Source of the DNA: Glandiceps talaboti
Lineage: Eukaryota; Hemichordata; Enteropneusta; Spengelidae
Assembly: GCF_964340395.1 (NCBI RefSeq)
Contig: NC_135553.1
Span: 8,697,001 to 8,761,000, forward strand
Length of the DNA: 64,000 nt
Direction of reading: 5' to 3'
The notes beneath the pieces were generated by a model that saw only the letters and a list, made by a program, of their open reading frames with translations, was not told the origin of the DNA and made no database searches. Position numbers and translations under genes: made by a program. Shown here one piece after another: positions 53,449 to 64,000 of this stretch (position 1 is its first letter; every line of letters starts with the position of its first letter).

Positions 53449-55841
53449 CTACACATGTTCAACAAGAGGATCCGTTGAAGTTCCATTGGGATCACCTATT
53501 TCTTCTTTTCCGGTAGGTATCGCCGCTGTTAATACAGAATAATATACATATAAATAAACACAAAACAACAACAAAAACGCCCTGAATGTACAAAGTCTTG
53601 AAAGCAATAACATTTCTATTGTCATTTCATCCATGTTCACAATCTTAAGGAGAGTCTTTTTAGACGATTTTGTGATTTTTATGCAATCCTGAAATGCGTT
53701 TGCGTACTTCCTCATTTTGAATTTTACAAGTGTGTGCTTCAGACCACCGGGTATTTGATCATCAATGAAGTAACAAAAACGCCTACCTTCTCGCCTATTC
53801 TTATACCAACGTCTAATAGAAAGAATCACCACAACAACGACCACTAAACTTGTAATCGGTAATCCAATAACTAACGCCTTCCTCAAAGCCTCTTCCTCAT
53901 AAATAATTTTTTCATGGCCCAGCCATTCTGAAAAATAAGTATAGATATTGTTATCAACATTTACTTTAAATTTTCACACTTGAAATAATAATGGTTTACT
54001 TTTATGACAGTTTTACGGGTGTATCGTGTGATAATATCCCGATCTTATTCTGCTAGTGAGCCTTTGTATTTGTAAGTACATCTACAAACCAGTTACGAGG
54101 GTTCACTGTGAAAAGCATATTTTTGATGGAGAGTTGAGAGACATTTCTGTTCACTGACCAGTGTCTATTTTACTAGTAGTGTTTTATTTTCGTTGCAACA
54201 TTGATAACTTACTATTAGGCATGTTGTACAGAGGCTTAAGTGAAAGTTGAGACTGTTTCAGAAACAGATGGGAAGATTGTTACCGTGTGTAGGTATATAA
54301 GATACCTCCATGGACACTGTTACTTTACAACTTCCATAGATATAAACAAATTGATAAAAGCACCGGGGGAACAACAGACTGTGGAGAAGAATAGAAGCTC
54401 AGACCACTATAGAGAACAAGTAAAGTCTGCTGGAATGCCTTTAACACCTTGCCCATATGCTAGTATTAGCTTTCTGTCGTCGGATTTCCAAGGTGCAATA
54501 AGATCAGCCTCAGACCACCACTATTTTTAGTGGTCTGAGGATCAGCCAAATCTCACAATTTGTGAGATGTGATTATGCAAATCAGTATTGGCCATGACAC
54601 GAGTTCAATGACAACTAAAATCAAATACATCATTAGCGTGTCGTATCATATCCTTCAAATTCTGAAGAGTTAGTGATTATTTGTGATAATTAGTGATTTG
54701 AAGGCTACAGCAAGCTGTTTTCTTCTCCACTGTCTATGGGTGAACCTATATCACCCCTATATCATAGGCAACCGCTGTCGTTTTTGTATGCATTTATTGC
54801 CTCATTTCATTCAAGCTCGTCTAGAATTCTAAACTGGCACAGTATTGCGTATTAAAAACTTCATTACTAATATCAGTCTAGTCATGACGGTTGTTCGAAC
54901 ACAGGAATATGTGCTCACCCCAACCGTGTTCAACACGATGACGTCGTCGCATCCCCATGTGATTTAGTTGGTATTAGTAATGAAGTTTTTACTGTGCCAG
55001 ATTAGAGTTCTAGACTACATTCAGCGCAAACGCACTGGTGTTTTTTCGTGGGTTGTAGTTAAACCATAGACCCTACGTAGGGTCTATGGTTAATGTAGGG
55101 TCTATGGTTAAACTAACTTACTGGAGCACTCGTTTTCGCATGCCTGTGTCTGAGACTGGCAGAGATCAGAGCAACTTTCACACGTCCCTGCATCCTTGTA
55201 GCACCATTGGCCTAATAAACAGTCCGATTCGTCGGTACATGGTTCGATCTCGACATTTACACTGATTTCAGTACCGTCGTCTCTGTCGTTTTCAAGTACA
55301 GTTATATCTGAAAGTGAAATTAGATGAAACATTATTATGCACTGAATATATTTGCACCAATACGTCCTATATTGTATATAGAGCAAGTCTTGGGAATTCA
55401 GTCCAATAGGAAATCAATGTAACCAAACCATCAAGTCGTTTGCTACTTTCTAAACCGTTACGCAAAATACTGTGGTATACACCTGGTTTTGATTGTATCA
55501 ATACGGCTGCTATTTTTCGTAGTATATTTTCCTTTGTGGAAAATATGTAAAAGCATTTTTCAGATTTTCTCTTTCTGACGTCTTTGAACAAAAGTCATAC
55601 CTGCGCATTTGAGTGGTGCATCGGAAGATTTGCTCCACGCTAAGCAGGACTCACAGGTACCAGGTCCGATAAGACAAACTTGGTTTGGAGGACATTCGTT
55701 ATCAGATTCACACGGCCCAAAACTTGTTTCGTCATAAAGTGCACCAGAGCCCACTGCAAAGACTTCATTTCTGGCTGCAAAAATGGCAACGGCAGTCAGT
55801 AACAAGAACCGTCCACACATCCTACTAATAACACAGGCCAT
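53449..55841 (-). CDS. cysteine-rich type I membrane protein, paralogue B
   Basis: Function unknown. Coding exons in gene order: 55841-55601, 55307-55122, 53927-53787, 53525-53449; all internal junctions phase 1; 214 residues. Signal peptide at about 1-28; module 1 C-X5-C-X5-C-X6-C-X2-C-X12-C; short acidic linker; module 2 C-X5-C-X5-C-X6-C-X2-C-X3-C-X6-C-X3-C (eight Cys); KW juxtamembrane start; a Val-rich helix (LVVVVVVILSI); basic RRWYKNRR; a short acidic tail ending LVEHV. The start codon is chosen because it lies directly after an acceptor (CCTTGCAG) and opens a clean signal peptide. The intron 53526-53786 is a multiple of three and stop-free, so an intron-retained isoform is possible; the paralogue at 62452, which has an intron at the same place, supports splicing. 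Extracellular modules match paralogue C more closely than A. Confidence 0.8.
54509..54568. repeat. two adjacent short hairpins
   Basis: CCTCAGACCAC and GTGGTCTGAGG form a hairpin at about 54509-54541. It is followed by ATCTCACAA/TTGTGAGAT at about 54550-54569. A further direct copy of CTCAGACCACTAT is at about 54399. Confidence 0.65.
54819..55014. mobile_element. MITE-like foldback in paralogue B intron
   Basis: Inverted arms of about 45-55 nt start GTCTAGAATTCTAAACTGG on the left and the complement of GTCTAGAACTCTAATCTGG on the right; both contain AAAAACTTCATTACTAATA. The left arm has a ~10-nt insertion. Total 196 bp, non-coding. Confidence 0.8.
55062..55112. repeat. 30-bp perfect palindrome plus third half-copy
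   Basis: AACCATAGACCCTAC at 55062-55076 is followed at once by its exact reverse complement (55077-55091). A further direct copy of GTAGGGTCTATGGTT follows to about 55110. This is only ~10 bp from the donor of paralogue B exon 2. Confidence 0.9.
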
Positions 55842-55844
55842 TTT

Positions 55845-58800
55845 CTGCAAGGAAAATGAACAAAATTCAAGATGATGAAAACAACTGAAAATGACAGGGT
55901 GTTAAAAAATTTGGTTTTTGAAAATTATGTAACCCCGGGGTCACAACCTTAATTGATAAGTCCCACTGTTAAAGGAGAGGTGCGTTCTCCTATGTATCTA
56001 TGGCAACAGTGATTATTTGCTTGACATGGAAGAAATGTCAATATTGAAATCATAGACCTTTTACAAAATGTGAAAATCAGACTTGTCGACTTTCGTACTA
56101 ATGAGTGTATTAGCGTTCTTCTTGGCTCATAATAAGTAATTCTGTAAGTGTCATGTGTACGTTGAACGTAAGAATTATTTTTGTAAAATGTGACGTGTCT
56201 TCTAAGCTGAACCTCGAGGGTGATTTTATAATAACGGTTAGAAAAATGAAGTATCACAATGCAAATATCTGTATATGAGAAACACGGGGGTTTAACATCA
56301 TCTCTAAAATTATGTACGTAATGAAAAATATGATATACGTTCATAATTATTTTCATTTATTTTAACCCATGAGTACAAAATAGCAAATTATTTCTGCAAA
56401 TCTTTTTGAATAAATCATATACACATACTTCTAGCATGTTTTGCTTAGATTACAAGACATGGATAAAACATACAATACCACAGTACAGTGTTGTAACTAT
56501 GAACCCAAGAAGTTTCCACAATTATGTGTTTGACATTAACATTTTTATTTGTAGATGCTTTCCTGAAAACAAAGACACATTTTGGTCGTCTAGATATTGT
56601 ATAGTCACACCTCCCACAGCAGACCAGTCAAAACTGTAAACTGGAATAAACCAGAATGTATACGTATACGGTCCTGTTACATATTTTCTTTTGGTGCTCA
56701 AGTGAGGACGTTTGGATAAACTGAAAATTAATTACCAAACCACGAATATGTCACTTCGCCATTCATTAAACGCATGATACGGCCGTGAATGGATGTATTG
56801 CTGTCGATGTACTTTGCCCAAACACTGTATTCAAAATTTATGACAAAAAACAGAGCTGACAAAAAAGTGTATTGAACTCCATAGTACTAGTACATAAAGG
56901 TGCCCATTTTAAAGCCAAAATATAAGAACACAACCTTGTAAATGATAAAGTGGGGGGGGGGGATTTCCCTTGAATTTTGTGACAAAGATAACAATTAATT
57001 CAGCCTAGTTATTAAAACATAGACAGTATACTATTAGATAAATTGTTTATCATTAAGAATTGATGTAAACATGATATCAATGCCAGGCATGGTTGGTTTA
57101 TACTATGGTTTCTCTACAATATTCAAAGAACAACTTGGAACAAAACTGCAATCCACATGTAAAATGTTGATGTATGTTCTATTTCCCATTTAAAAATATT
57201 CTGCAATTCTAATATTGTCGCAATTCGGCCAGTAGGCTGCTATGTACAATATAAATAAAATATAAATAAATATGTCACAAAATAAGTTTTACGTAAAATA
57301 AGTTTGAACGAAGTCTTGAAATGATTCTAATAACATAATCTATTATCGGATGGACTTGAAAAAAAATTATAATTCATGGTACTGTCGCCGTGGCCTTGGC
57401 TTTTTTATTATGAAGAGTTTCTACCGGTATTTTGAAATGAATATGAATCTTTATTGCTTGCTTGTACAACGTAGCTTTTATAGAATCGGGAATCTATTGG
57501 GTTAGATTTCAATTCTTTCTATGGAGAGGGTGGGAAGACTACCAATATTATATTCTGAGAACATTCTGTTATAAATATGCATGTTTGATTGTCACAGCTA
57601 TACTGTAGCCGAGTACTACCGTTCCATATGTGTATATATTTTCTACTTTTTTTACTCTCAATATAAACCTTTACTACACATGACATGTGCGGATTGAGCG
57701 ATTGAAACGTTTCGATATAATGTGATCCCTGTTGTTGATTTTTTTAAATGCTGTATTAGTTTCGTTGAACTCCGACATTGTCATCAAATTCTGATTTACG
57801 ACTTTTTGTAAACTACCGTGATCGATAAAAGCCTGCAATGCTCTGGTTTTAACCGGTTTTAAGTAATGGTCTGATATGGTAGGTACGTGTCTCTGTACGT
57901 GTGTACACATCTGAGATTGTCAAAATTATCTAGTATGTCAAGTTCCATTACTGATATGTTTTTTTTTTACAACTAATCCAGTGAAAATTAAGAATTTAGA
58001 CACAAACCATCGTTAATGATGTAAACTTATATATCTTACATGTGTACACGGAGAACGATTACTGTTGGTTTTCAGTCTAAGACATGTGTGTGAAGAAAAA
58101 TTATGACAATCTTAAATGTATCTAATTTTAATTCATATATTCAATATGACTGTATCTTATTCCATGAATGTTTGGATTGAGAGAAAACGCAACCAAAACA
58201 CATACATGTGTTCGTACATGGCGTGGGCGCATGGTCTTAAAATATCACCCAACATGTGTATACCATACACACCGTGACACCATGCCCCTTGCTCCATTCA
58301 CACATAAAATGAACACAATAGTATTTACTCGAGTTTACATATTCTCCCGTTTATCATAATATGAAAATGATTAAACCCTGGGTAGGTAATGCAAAGTAGG
58401 TCATGGAAAAGTTTTAAAAATTGAAAAGTTGTATACAACTTTTGACAACTTTGTTTGACTAGCTTTGAAGTACATGTAAGTTAAATGACACCGATATACA
58501 TAATACATGCCCTTACCTTCGTAATAGTATTAGAGCAGTTTAGATGATCGATTTCCACCAGTTTAAATTGCGATATGTACTAAGGCAATATATACAAATG
58601 TAGCAACATGCTATTTTATACACATCGTTCTTTTAACACGTGACATGCCATGGCCAGTCATCATGTTCAGATAATAATGACGTTTTATCTAAAAATAGGT
58701 ATCAGGTAACGTTACGTTGTTGGTGCTGTAGTCCACATGCCACATATTTACATATTGCATTGTCTACCCAAGAAATATCAAAAAGAAAAAAAAAGAAATA

Positions 58801-60017
58801 TTGAATGTCATCGAGGTGAGTAATTGAAAACACTATCAATGATTATAATTTGTGTTATTTGAGATATGCTCTACGCGAAATCCTCCCCACCCCACATCCC
58901 AATACACTCGGACAATAAATGACCTGCTTGTCACCTCAATGTACTTGTAACTCTGTTCGTCGATTTGTAAACAGGAAAGCGGTCTATCAACCCACGTCTT
59001 TATTGGCATCGTTATGTGAATATGTACACATCTGGAAAACGTGAAAGCAAATGCCTGTTATGTGCAACCAAATACATTAACCGACAGACTGACCATACTT
59101 TGGGAGTCTTCAGTAATTACAAGGAATAGCTGGGGAATGGTGTGTATGTGTGTGTGTGTGTGGGGGGGGGGGGTTACTTTTCACATATCGGTTCTCGGAG
59201 GATGGTCATACTTTAGAAAATAGAATTAGGGGAGGGTCACGTGCATTTTACTTGACATATTATCTATCTTTGCATTATTTTGTTATTTTGGCATCACATC
59301 GCAAATCTCGTTTCACCACAATACAATAAAACACATTGACTAAGTGTCGCTGAGATCATCTTTATTTCTGTATACATGACAAAGGCAACATGAGATATCT
59401 TTCACCTGTGTGTATGTGACTTTGAAAAGGAAAACTCGCCTATTACAAAACCTAGTCAGTGAGATACGCACTGACGGAGCGCCCTCACACATCGGTCAAC
59501 CTCTCCTGCCATGCTAACAGTATACTAGTGGCGGGGTCGCGTTCGACCAACATGATATACATGTATTAACTAGTCACACAGTAACATAATTTATCACGTC
59601 AGACCTGGAATAGGATTATCATATATTATCCTCCAGAAATCAACACAGTGTGTGTGAATTTCAATATAGACTAATAATCGTAATCAAACAGTTACCATAT
59701 TACATGCATATGATATGTGCCCATTCACTATTATTTGATCACATAAGAAAGTTGTCCATAGTCTGTGAAATTAACAACACAAGTAATTGACATCACATAT
59801 GATGCATTAAATGTCAAAACGCGAGAAACTCGAACCTTTAACAGATGGCTCTTTTTGTAACAAAACAGCTGAAGAAAATAAAAGTTACAATACTAGTGAA
59901 ATGGCCCTCCGTGTTCGAAAGTGTAGTCGTATCGCTATAGGCTTCTGATTAATTATCTTAACTAATAAACGCTACTACAGTTTGAGTGTGACGTCACCAA
60001 CGGCGGTGGCGCTTCAG
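55845..60017. other. gene-free region upstream of paralogue B
   Basis: No exon, RNA gene or strong repeat recognised except short homopolymers (G runs near 56952 and 59162). The promoter and any 5' non-coding exon of paralogue B should be here but could not be located. Confidence 0.45.
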
Positions 60018-60271
60018 CAATAGGGAACTTGCAAACCCGCCGTGTTGAATGTTGCATCATGGGAAATGTGATAATAAATACTCATCCATTAGTATTGTAA
60101 ACAATACTGTTACATTGTTTGTAACGACGAATGATCAATTCATATTTAGCCTGACCAGTGTGGAAGGTTTATTTCATCGGTAACTCCAGTTAAGACATTA
60201 CGATAACCACAGATAATCCCATAGTCATTTGCATCTGCGCATGCTCAGTCTAGATTGCAAGTTCCCTATTG
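60018..60271. mobile_element. MITE with 17-bp perfect terminal inverted repeats
   Basis: CAATAGGGAACTTGCAA at 60018-60034 is exactly inverted at 60255-60271. The 254-bp element has no open frame; TGCGCATGCTCAGTCTAGA lies just inside the right end. No target duplication is obvious. Confidence 0.85.
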
Positions 60272-61909
60272 TTTTTGTTAGTTCAATTACAGTAATGTAT
60301 TTAATAGTAGATGTATATTTCATTAAACGTACAGAAATAACAGTTTGACAAAATTCCTCTCTTAAAAAATATCTACATATAAACACTATAAACTATATCT
60401 ACATGTACCAGACATCAAAGACTTTGAACTCATTTCAAAGTCATACATGATTATTTTTGCACCTTATCCAACACAGAAAATATAAGCATATGATAAGTAC
60501 ACGACTTTTACATTTTGTCTGACACAACTTCTGAGGTTATACGTTCAGTACTACAGTAAGTATTACAGCCAATGCTTCGGTCTCGACATCACCGATAAGC
60601 GTTTCATATATCAGATTAAACACGTGCATGTGTTTATATTCAATTATTTATATGTGAGATGATCCTCCAAGAATACCAGCATTTTATGCATACGTTGTCT
60701 TATATCACTTAATGACTCGATAACACGTAATAAACCATCGTGTTTCACAATATAAATCAATATAGACTGCATCAATATCATCGAATTGCTGGGTTTAAAG
60801 AACATCACGTAATACAATTGTGTTTCCCGCTATGCTATGTTAACTCTCATAGCTCAAAATTCAAAAGGTCAAAGTTCAAAATGTACGTTTGTGTACAGCT
60901 ATAGCTGTATTGAATAACTTGATAAGTTGATAGAACCCGACAGGTACAGTTGTAAACTACTTCCAATGCTAACTAAGGGCAGCCTACCTAGGCCAACTAA
61001 ATATCTTGAGTATGAATGCACCGTTTACAACTGTTCAACTAAAACCACTACATATTCATCACTGTCAGTTTGAAACATAAGAGTCTATAAAATTCAAGGG
61101 CTTATAACTCTATATGGTTCGTCCGATTATTGCATTACTTATAGTTGCCTGTTCAAAAGAAAAAATATACTAGAAGTATACATATTTCCTGACCGCAATT
61201 TGGTTCAGTGGTATTTGTTTTAAATGACTACTACACATATTACTTAGCATTACTATATACACGTGGTACAGTGTGAAACTGTGTTTGTTCCAAACATGTG
61301 TGTGTACTTTATATATTTGGAAAATGTAACACTCGTGTGCATATATGCATCACTAAATTTCCATTGGCTAACCGTGTTCCAAATGTTCACTACTTCAGTT
61401 ACTTCATGCTGTTTCACTAACCCCCCCCCCCACCCCTCCCCCAAGTAATGGACACCAAATCGCAGATGCTTTATGCACCTTTGTTGATTGGTCTCTGCAT
61501 TTTGTCACTGGTAAAGGAACCGTTAGTTCACAAAAGCATGTCACACACATGACCGTATTCCTTACTCTAGTGATACCCTACATAATCAAATCAAGTCAAG
61601 CTTCCTAATGGGTATCTTCAAGGAAATAGATTCAATCTTTGGATCCATTACTTTTTACTCTATTCCTTAGTTTGTAATGTCTTGTGTATGCCTGTGACGT
61701 CTTTTGGAGTAAGTTATCACATCATACGTGACGATAAAATGTGGGTTTTATATATATAAACCGACAAACATAATAAATCCCCCAAATACAAGTACAATTG
61801 ACAACAGATTATCCGAATATCACATCCTTTTTCATTTACAGTCTATGTGCACAATTTCCAAAATATCATTGATCGTTAAGGTTGGTTATTAATTTCACAA
61901 ATAGGCTAA
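60272..61909. other. gene-free stretch
   Basis: No exon recognised. It contains an AGGTCA-A-AGTTCA site at 60866-60878 and a C run near 61422-61432. Confidence 0.45.
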
Positions 61910-62230
61910 AATGGCATAAGCTGAGTTTATAAGCTTTTGTACTCGGGTGAAAATATTATTCTACTATGGCGACACATACCTTCGAGAATATTTAAAGTCG
62001 TATTCTGGAGTTGGTTGCCTCGATATTCTAGTATACTACACTAATACGTCATCGAACCATTTACATATGATATGCCCTGAATACTAGGTGTGAGTTCTGT
62101 CAATGGATAATGATGATGATGATGATGATGATGATGATCAAGTATGCTTCAGTTGATAGAATGCTGTTGGTACGTTTTGGAATGAAGCAACAATTACCCC
62201 TCAAAACATACAGACTCAGCTTATGCCCCT
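61910..62230. mobile_element. MITE, GGGGCAYAAG family, copy 3
   Basis: Left end ATGGCATAAGCTGAGTTTA, right end the complement of AGGGGCATAAGCTGAGTCTG. The internal AAGTATGCTTCAGTTGATAGA-type block matches copy 1. A (GAT)n run lies at about 62108-62138. Confidence 0.75.
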
Positions 62231-62399
62231 TTAGCGGTTTAATAAAACCAAATACTACGTGTCCAGGGTGTTCAAATAATAGATTGTCAATTGTACTGTA
62301 AAGCGTTGTCCTTAGACAATGTATCTGAAATTACTATTTCTTGTCCTAGAAATTTGTGTTTCATTGACCGACTTCAAGTTGATGGCATATCAGTCTTTT

Positions 62400-62405
62400 T
62401 TTAAT
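62400..62405 (-). terminator. candidate poly(A) signal ATTAAA of paralogue C
   Basis: ATTAAA on the minus strand about 47 nt after the stop codon of paralogue C. Confidence 0.35.
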
Positions 62406-62451
62406 TTGTTCAATATCATTCTTAAGTTTGCAGTTATTTGTTAAGTTCAGT

Positions 62452-64000
62452 TCATACATACACCTCTTCTGAAGAACCTTCATGGTCTTGTTGGGCTTCA
62501 GTACTTAATTTGATACCTGGAAAACAGATAAAATTATAATATAGAAGGGCCTTGCATTTTCTTGAGTTGAGTCATTAAAGGGGAAGAGCAGATTTTCAAA
62601 CAATGGATTTTTAATAGTACACAATCATGCAATGCCCTGAATATTTGACTCCATACGTCCTTATGTCAATTTACCGAATTACTGCGACCATTCGACTTGA
62701 CAAAGCGTGCTATGTTGCAAGATCGTCTATTTGAAAATTGCAACTATTCATTGTAAACTACTGTAGCAAACTATAAAGTTCAACTTACGTTTTCGTCTTT
62801 TTAAGACGCATATGGTTACCACGACAACTAAAGCGAAGAATGCAGCGCCTACTAATGACAAAATTATTTCCAACTTCAACTGCTTAGAATTTTCTATTTC
62901 GGTCAACCACCCTAGAAATAAAAATCAAACCCAAGCGTTGTTATACATGGCAATATTTCCAATGCTATAACATTCAATTGGGGTTCAATGGCAATTGGGG
63001 TTACCCCCACAGACTTGGGGTTTGATATAATACTGTAACAATGATACAGGTAAACCTGTATGAACAATGTTAGAAATATATTAAACTTGCTGTGGTTAGG
63101 TTTTGTCTGTGTGAGCTACCTCCCTTTCCAAAGATGTTTGTTTACGACTATGCAACAAGCGTAACATGTCTTATTCTACAACTGTTACAGTGAAAGTTTA
63201 GTGTAGGTCATCTCAAACGTGGAATGAACTTGTTTGTTGAAAAACTATCTTCAAAAGGGTATAATAGAGAAAATTGTGGGAGCACAGTACGGGTTGACTT
63301 ACGACTACACTCGTCTTCACATTCAAATGTTTGGGATTTACAGAGATCAGAGCAACTCTCACAGGTACCCATATCTCTGTAGCACCATTGACCAAGAGGA
63401 CAGTCCCATTCTTCTACGCATGGCTTGATCTCGTACATATCACTGTCTTCAACATCATAATTATCACCATCACGATCATTATTGTCATCGACAACGTTCC
63501 CGATCACATCTATATATTGGTAGAGGAAACAATGTGTGTTATTTCGGTAATACTATTTTTATTGATCAATCTACATCGATTGAAATTGGACCAAATAGAC
63601 ATCGCAATATACGTGTTCTCGTCGTGGAAATGTAAGCATTCTGATTGGCTAGAACTAACCATATATGGAAGTTCGATGAACCATGATATATAGCCAGTTT
63701 AGAGTCAAAGTACGGCCAATACAACGCAGATGATTTGGTCAGTCGCTCCCTTTACATACTAGGTAGAGTTGTATTATTCAATCAAATTGGCCAGTTATAT
63801 ATATGAATGTTATATCTCAACATCCAAAATCACCACGAAATCAGCGTTAAAAGGTAAAATATGCCAAACATAAAATGAAATATTCATGAACAATTCTTGA
63901 TCATTGCCGAAGCACTCACCGGAGCAGGCGACAGGTGCATTGTGAAGACTGACCCACGCAAGACAAGACTCGCATGTCCCACTACCATCAAGGCACACAT
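62452..64000 (-). CDS. cysteine-rich type I membrane protein, paralogue C (5' end cut by window)
   Basis: Function unknown. Visible exons in gene order: 64000-63920 (continuing past the window), 63509-63303, 62911-62789, 62516-62452; all junctions phase 1 as in paralogues A and B. The first visible exon holds the end of module 1 (CLDGSGTCESC...C). Next come an Asp/Asn-rich acidic linker and an eight-Cys module 2 with the same spacing as paralogue B, including the shared GTCESCSDLC. Then an RW juxtamembrane start, a helix (LVGAAFFALVVVVTICVL), basic KRRKR, and a 20-residue acidic tail ending EEVYV then TGA. The signal peptide and start codon are outside the window. Confidence 0.8.

Noticed and set aside
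55949-56356. 135-codon minus-strand frame
   Set aside because: Composition is like AT-rich non-coding DNA, with no domain, signal peptide or splice signals that would join it to paralogue B.

Overview
The window looks like nuclear DNA of a bilaterian animal, most likely a marine invertebrate (deuterostome or lophotrochozoan). It is AT-rich and full of microsatellites and small foldback/MITE-like elements, carries a tRNA-derived SINE, and its genes are split into many short exons with GT-AG introns. Predicted proteins are close to vertebrate families (HELZ, AS3MT), but the exact lineage cannot be fixed from the sequence alone. All exon models were built by hand from reading frame, splice sites and family similarity; every predicted junction keeps phase.

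Layout. (1) Positions 2771-17836, plus strand: 15 exons of a HELZ orthologue (UPF1-like superfamily 1 RNA helicase with CCCH zinc finger), lacking only its N-terminal exons, which lie upstream. It is followed by about 7 kb of A/T-rich 3' UTR or intergenic DNA that holds an 11-copy, 37-bp tandem repeat built from nuclear-receptor-like half-sites, and a SINE. (2) 25980-28479, plus: a complete four-exon secreted carboxylesterase/cholinesterase-family enzyme with an intact Ser-Glu-His triad. (3) 28.5-35 kb: gene-free and rich in inverted repeats. (4) 35041-39514, minus (with a non-coding first exon near 40.4-40.55 kb): a type I membrane protein with two cysteine-rich modules, whose terminal exon is tandemly duplicated. 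(5) 43053-48843, minus: a complete eight-exon arsenite methyltransferase (AS3MT), interrupted by MITEs and long microsatellites. (6) 53449-55841 and 62452-64000 (cut by the window end), both minus: two further paralogues of the gene at 35-39.5 kb.

The most interesting biology is the cluster of three paralogous type I membrane proteins. All share signal peptide (seen in two of three), a CX5CX5CX6CX2C module, an acidic linker, a second 6- or 8-Cys module, a Trp-led juxtamembrane stretch, one membrane helix, and a short tail ending in Val. Intron phase is 1 at every internal junction. I cannot assign them to a named family. Other notable points are the duplicated alternative last exons, an empty-site/filled-site pair for an unusual bipartite foldback element, complementary microsatellites flanking the first two coding exons of AS3MT, and the half-site array downstream of HELZ. 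The genes do not form an operon and show no obvious common pathway beyond the paralogous cluster.
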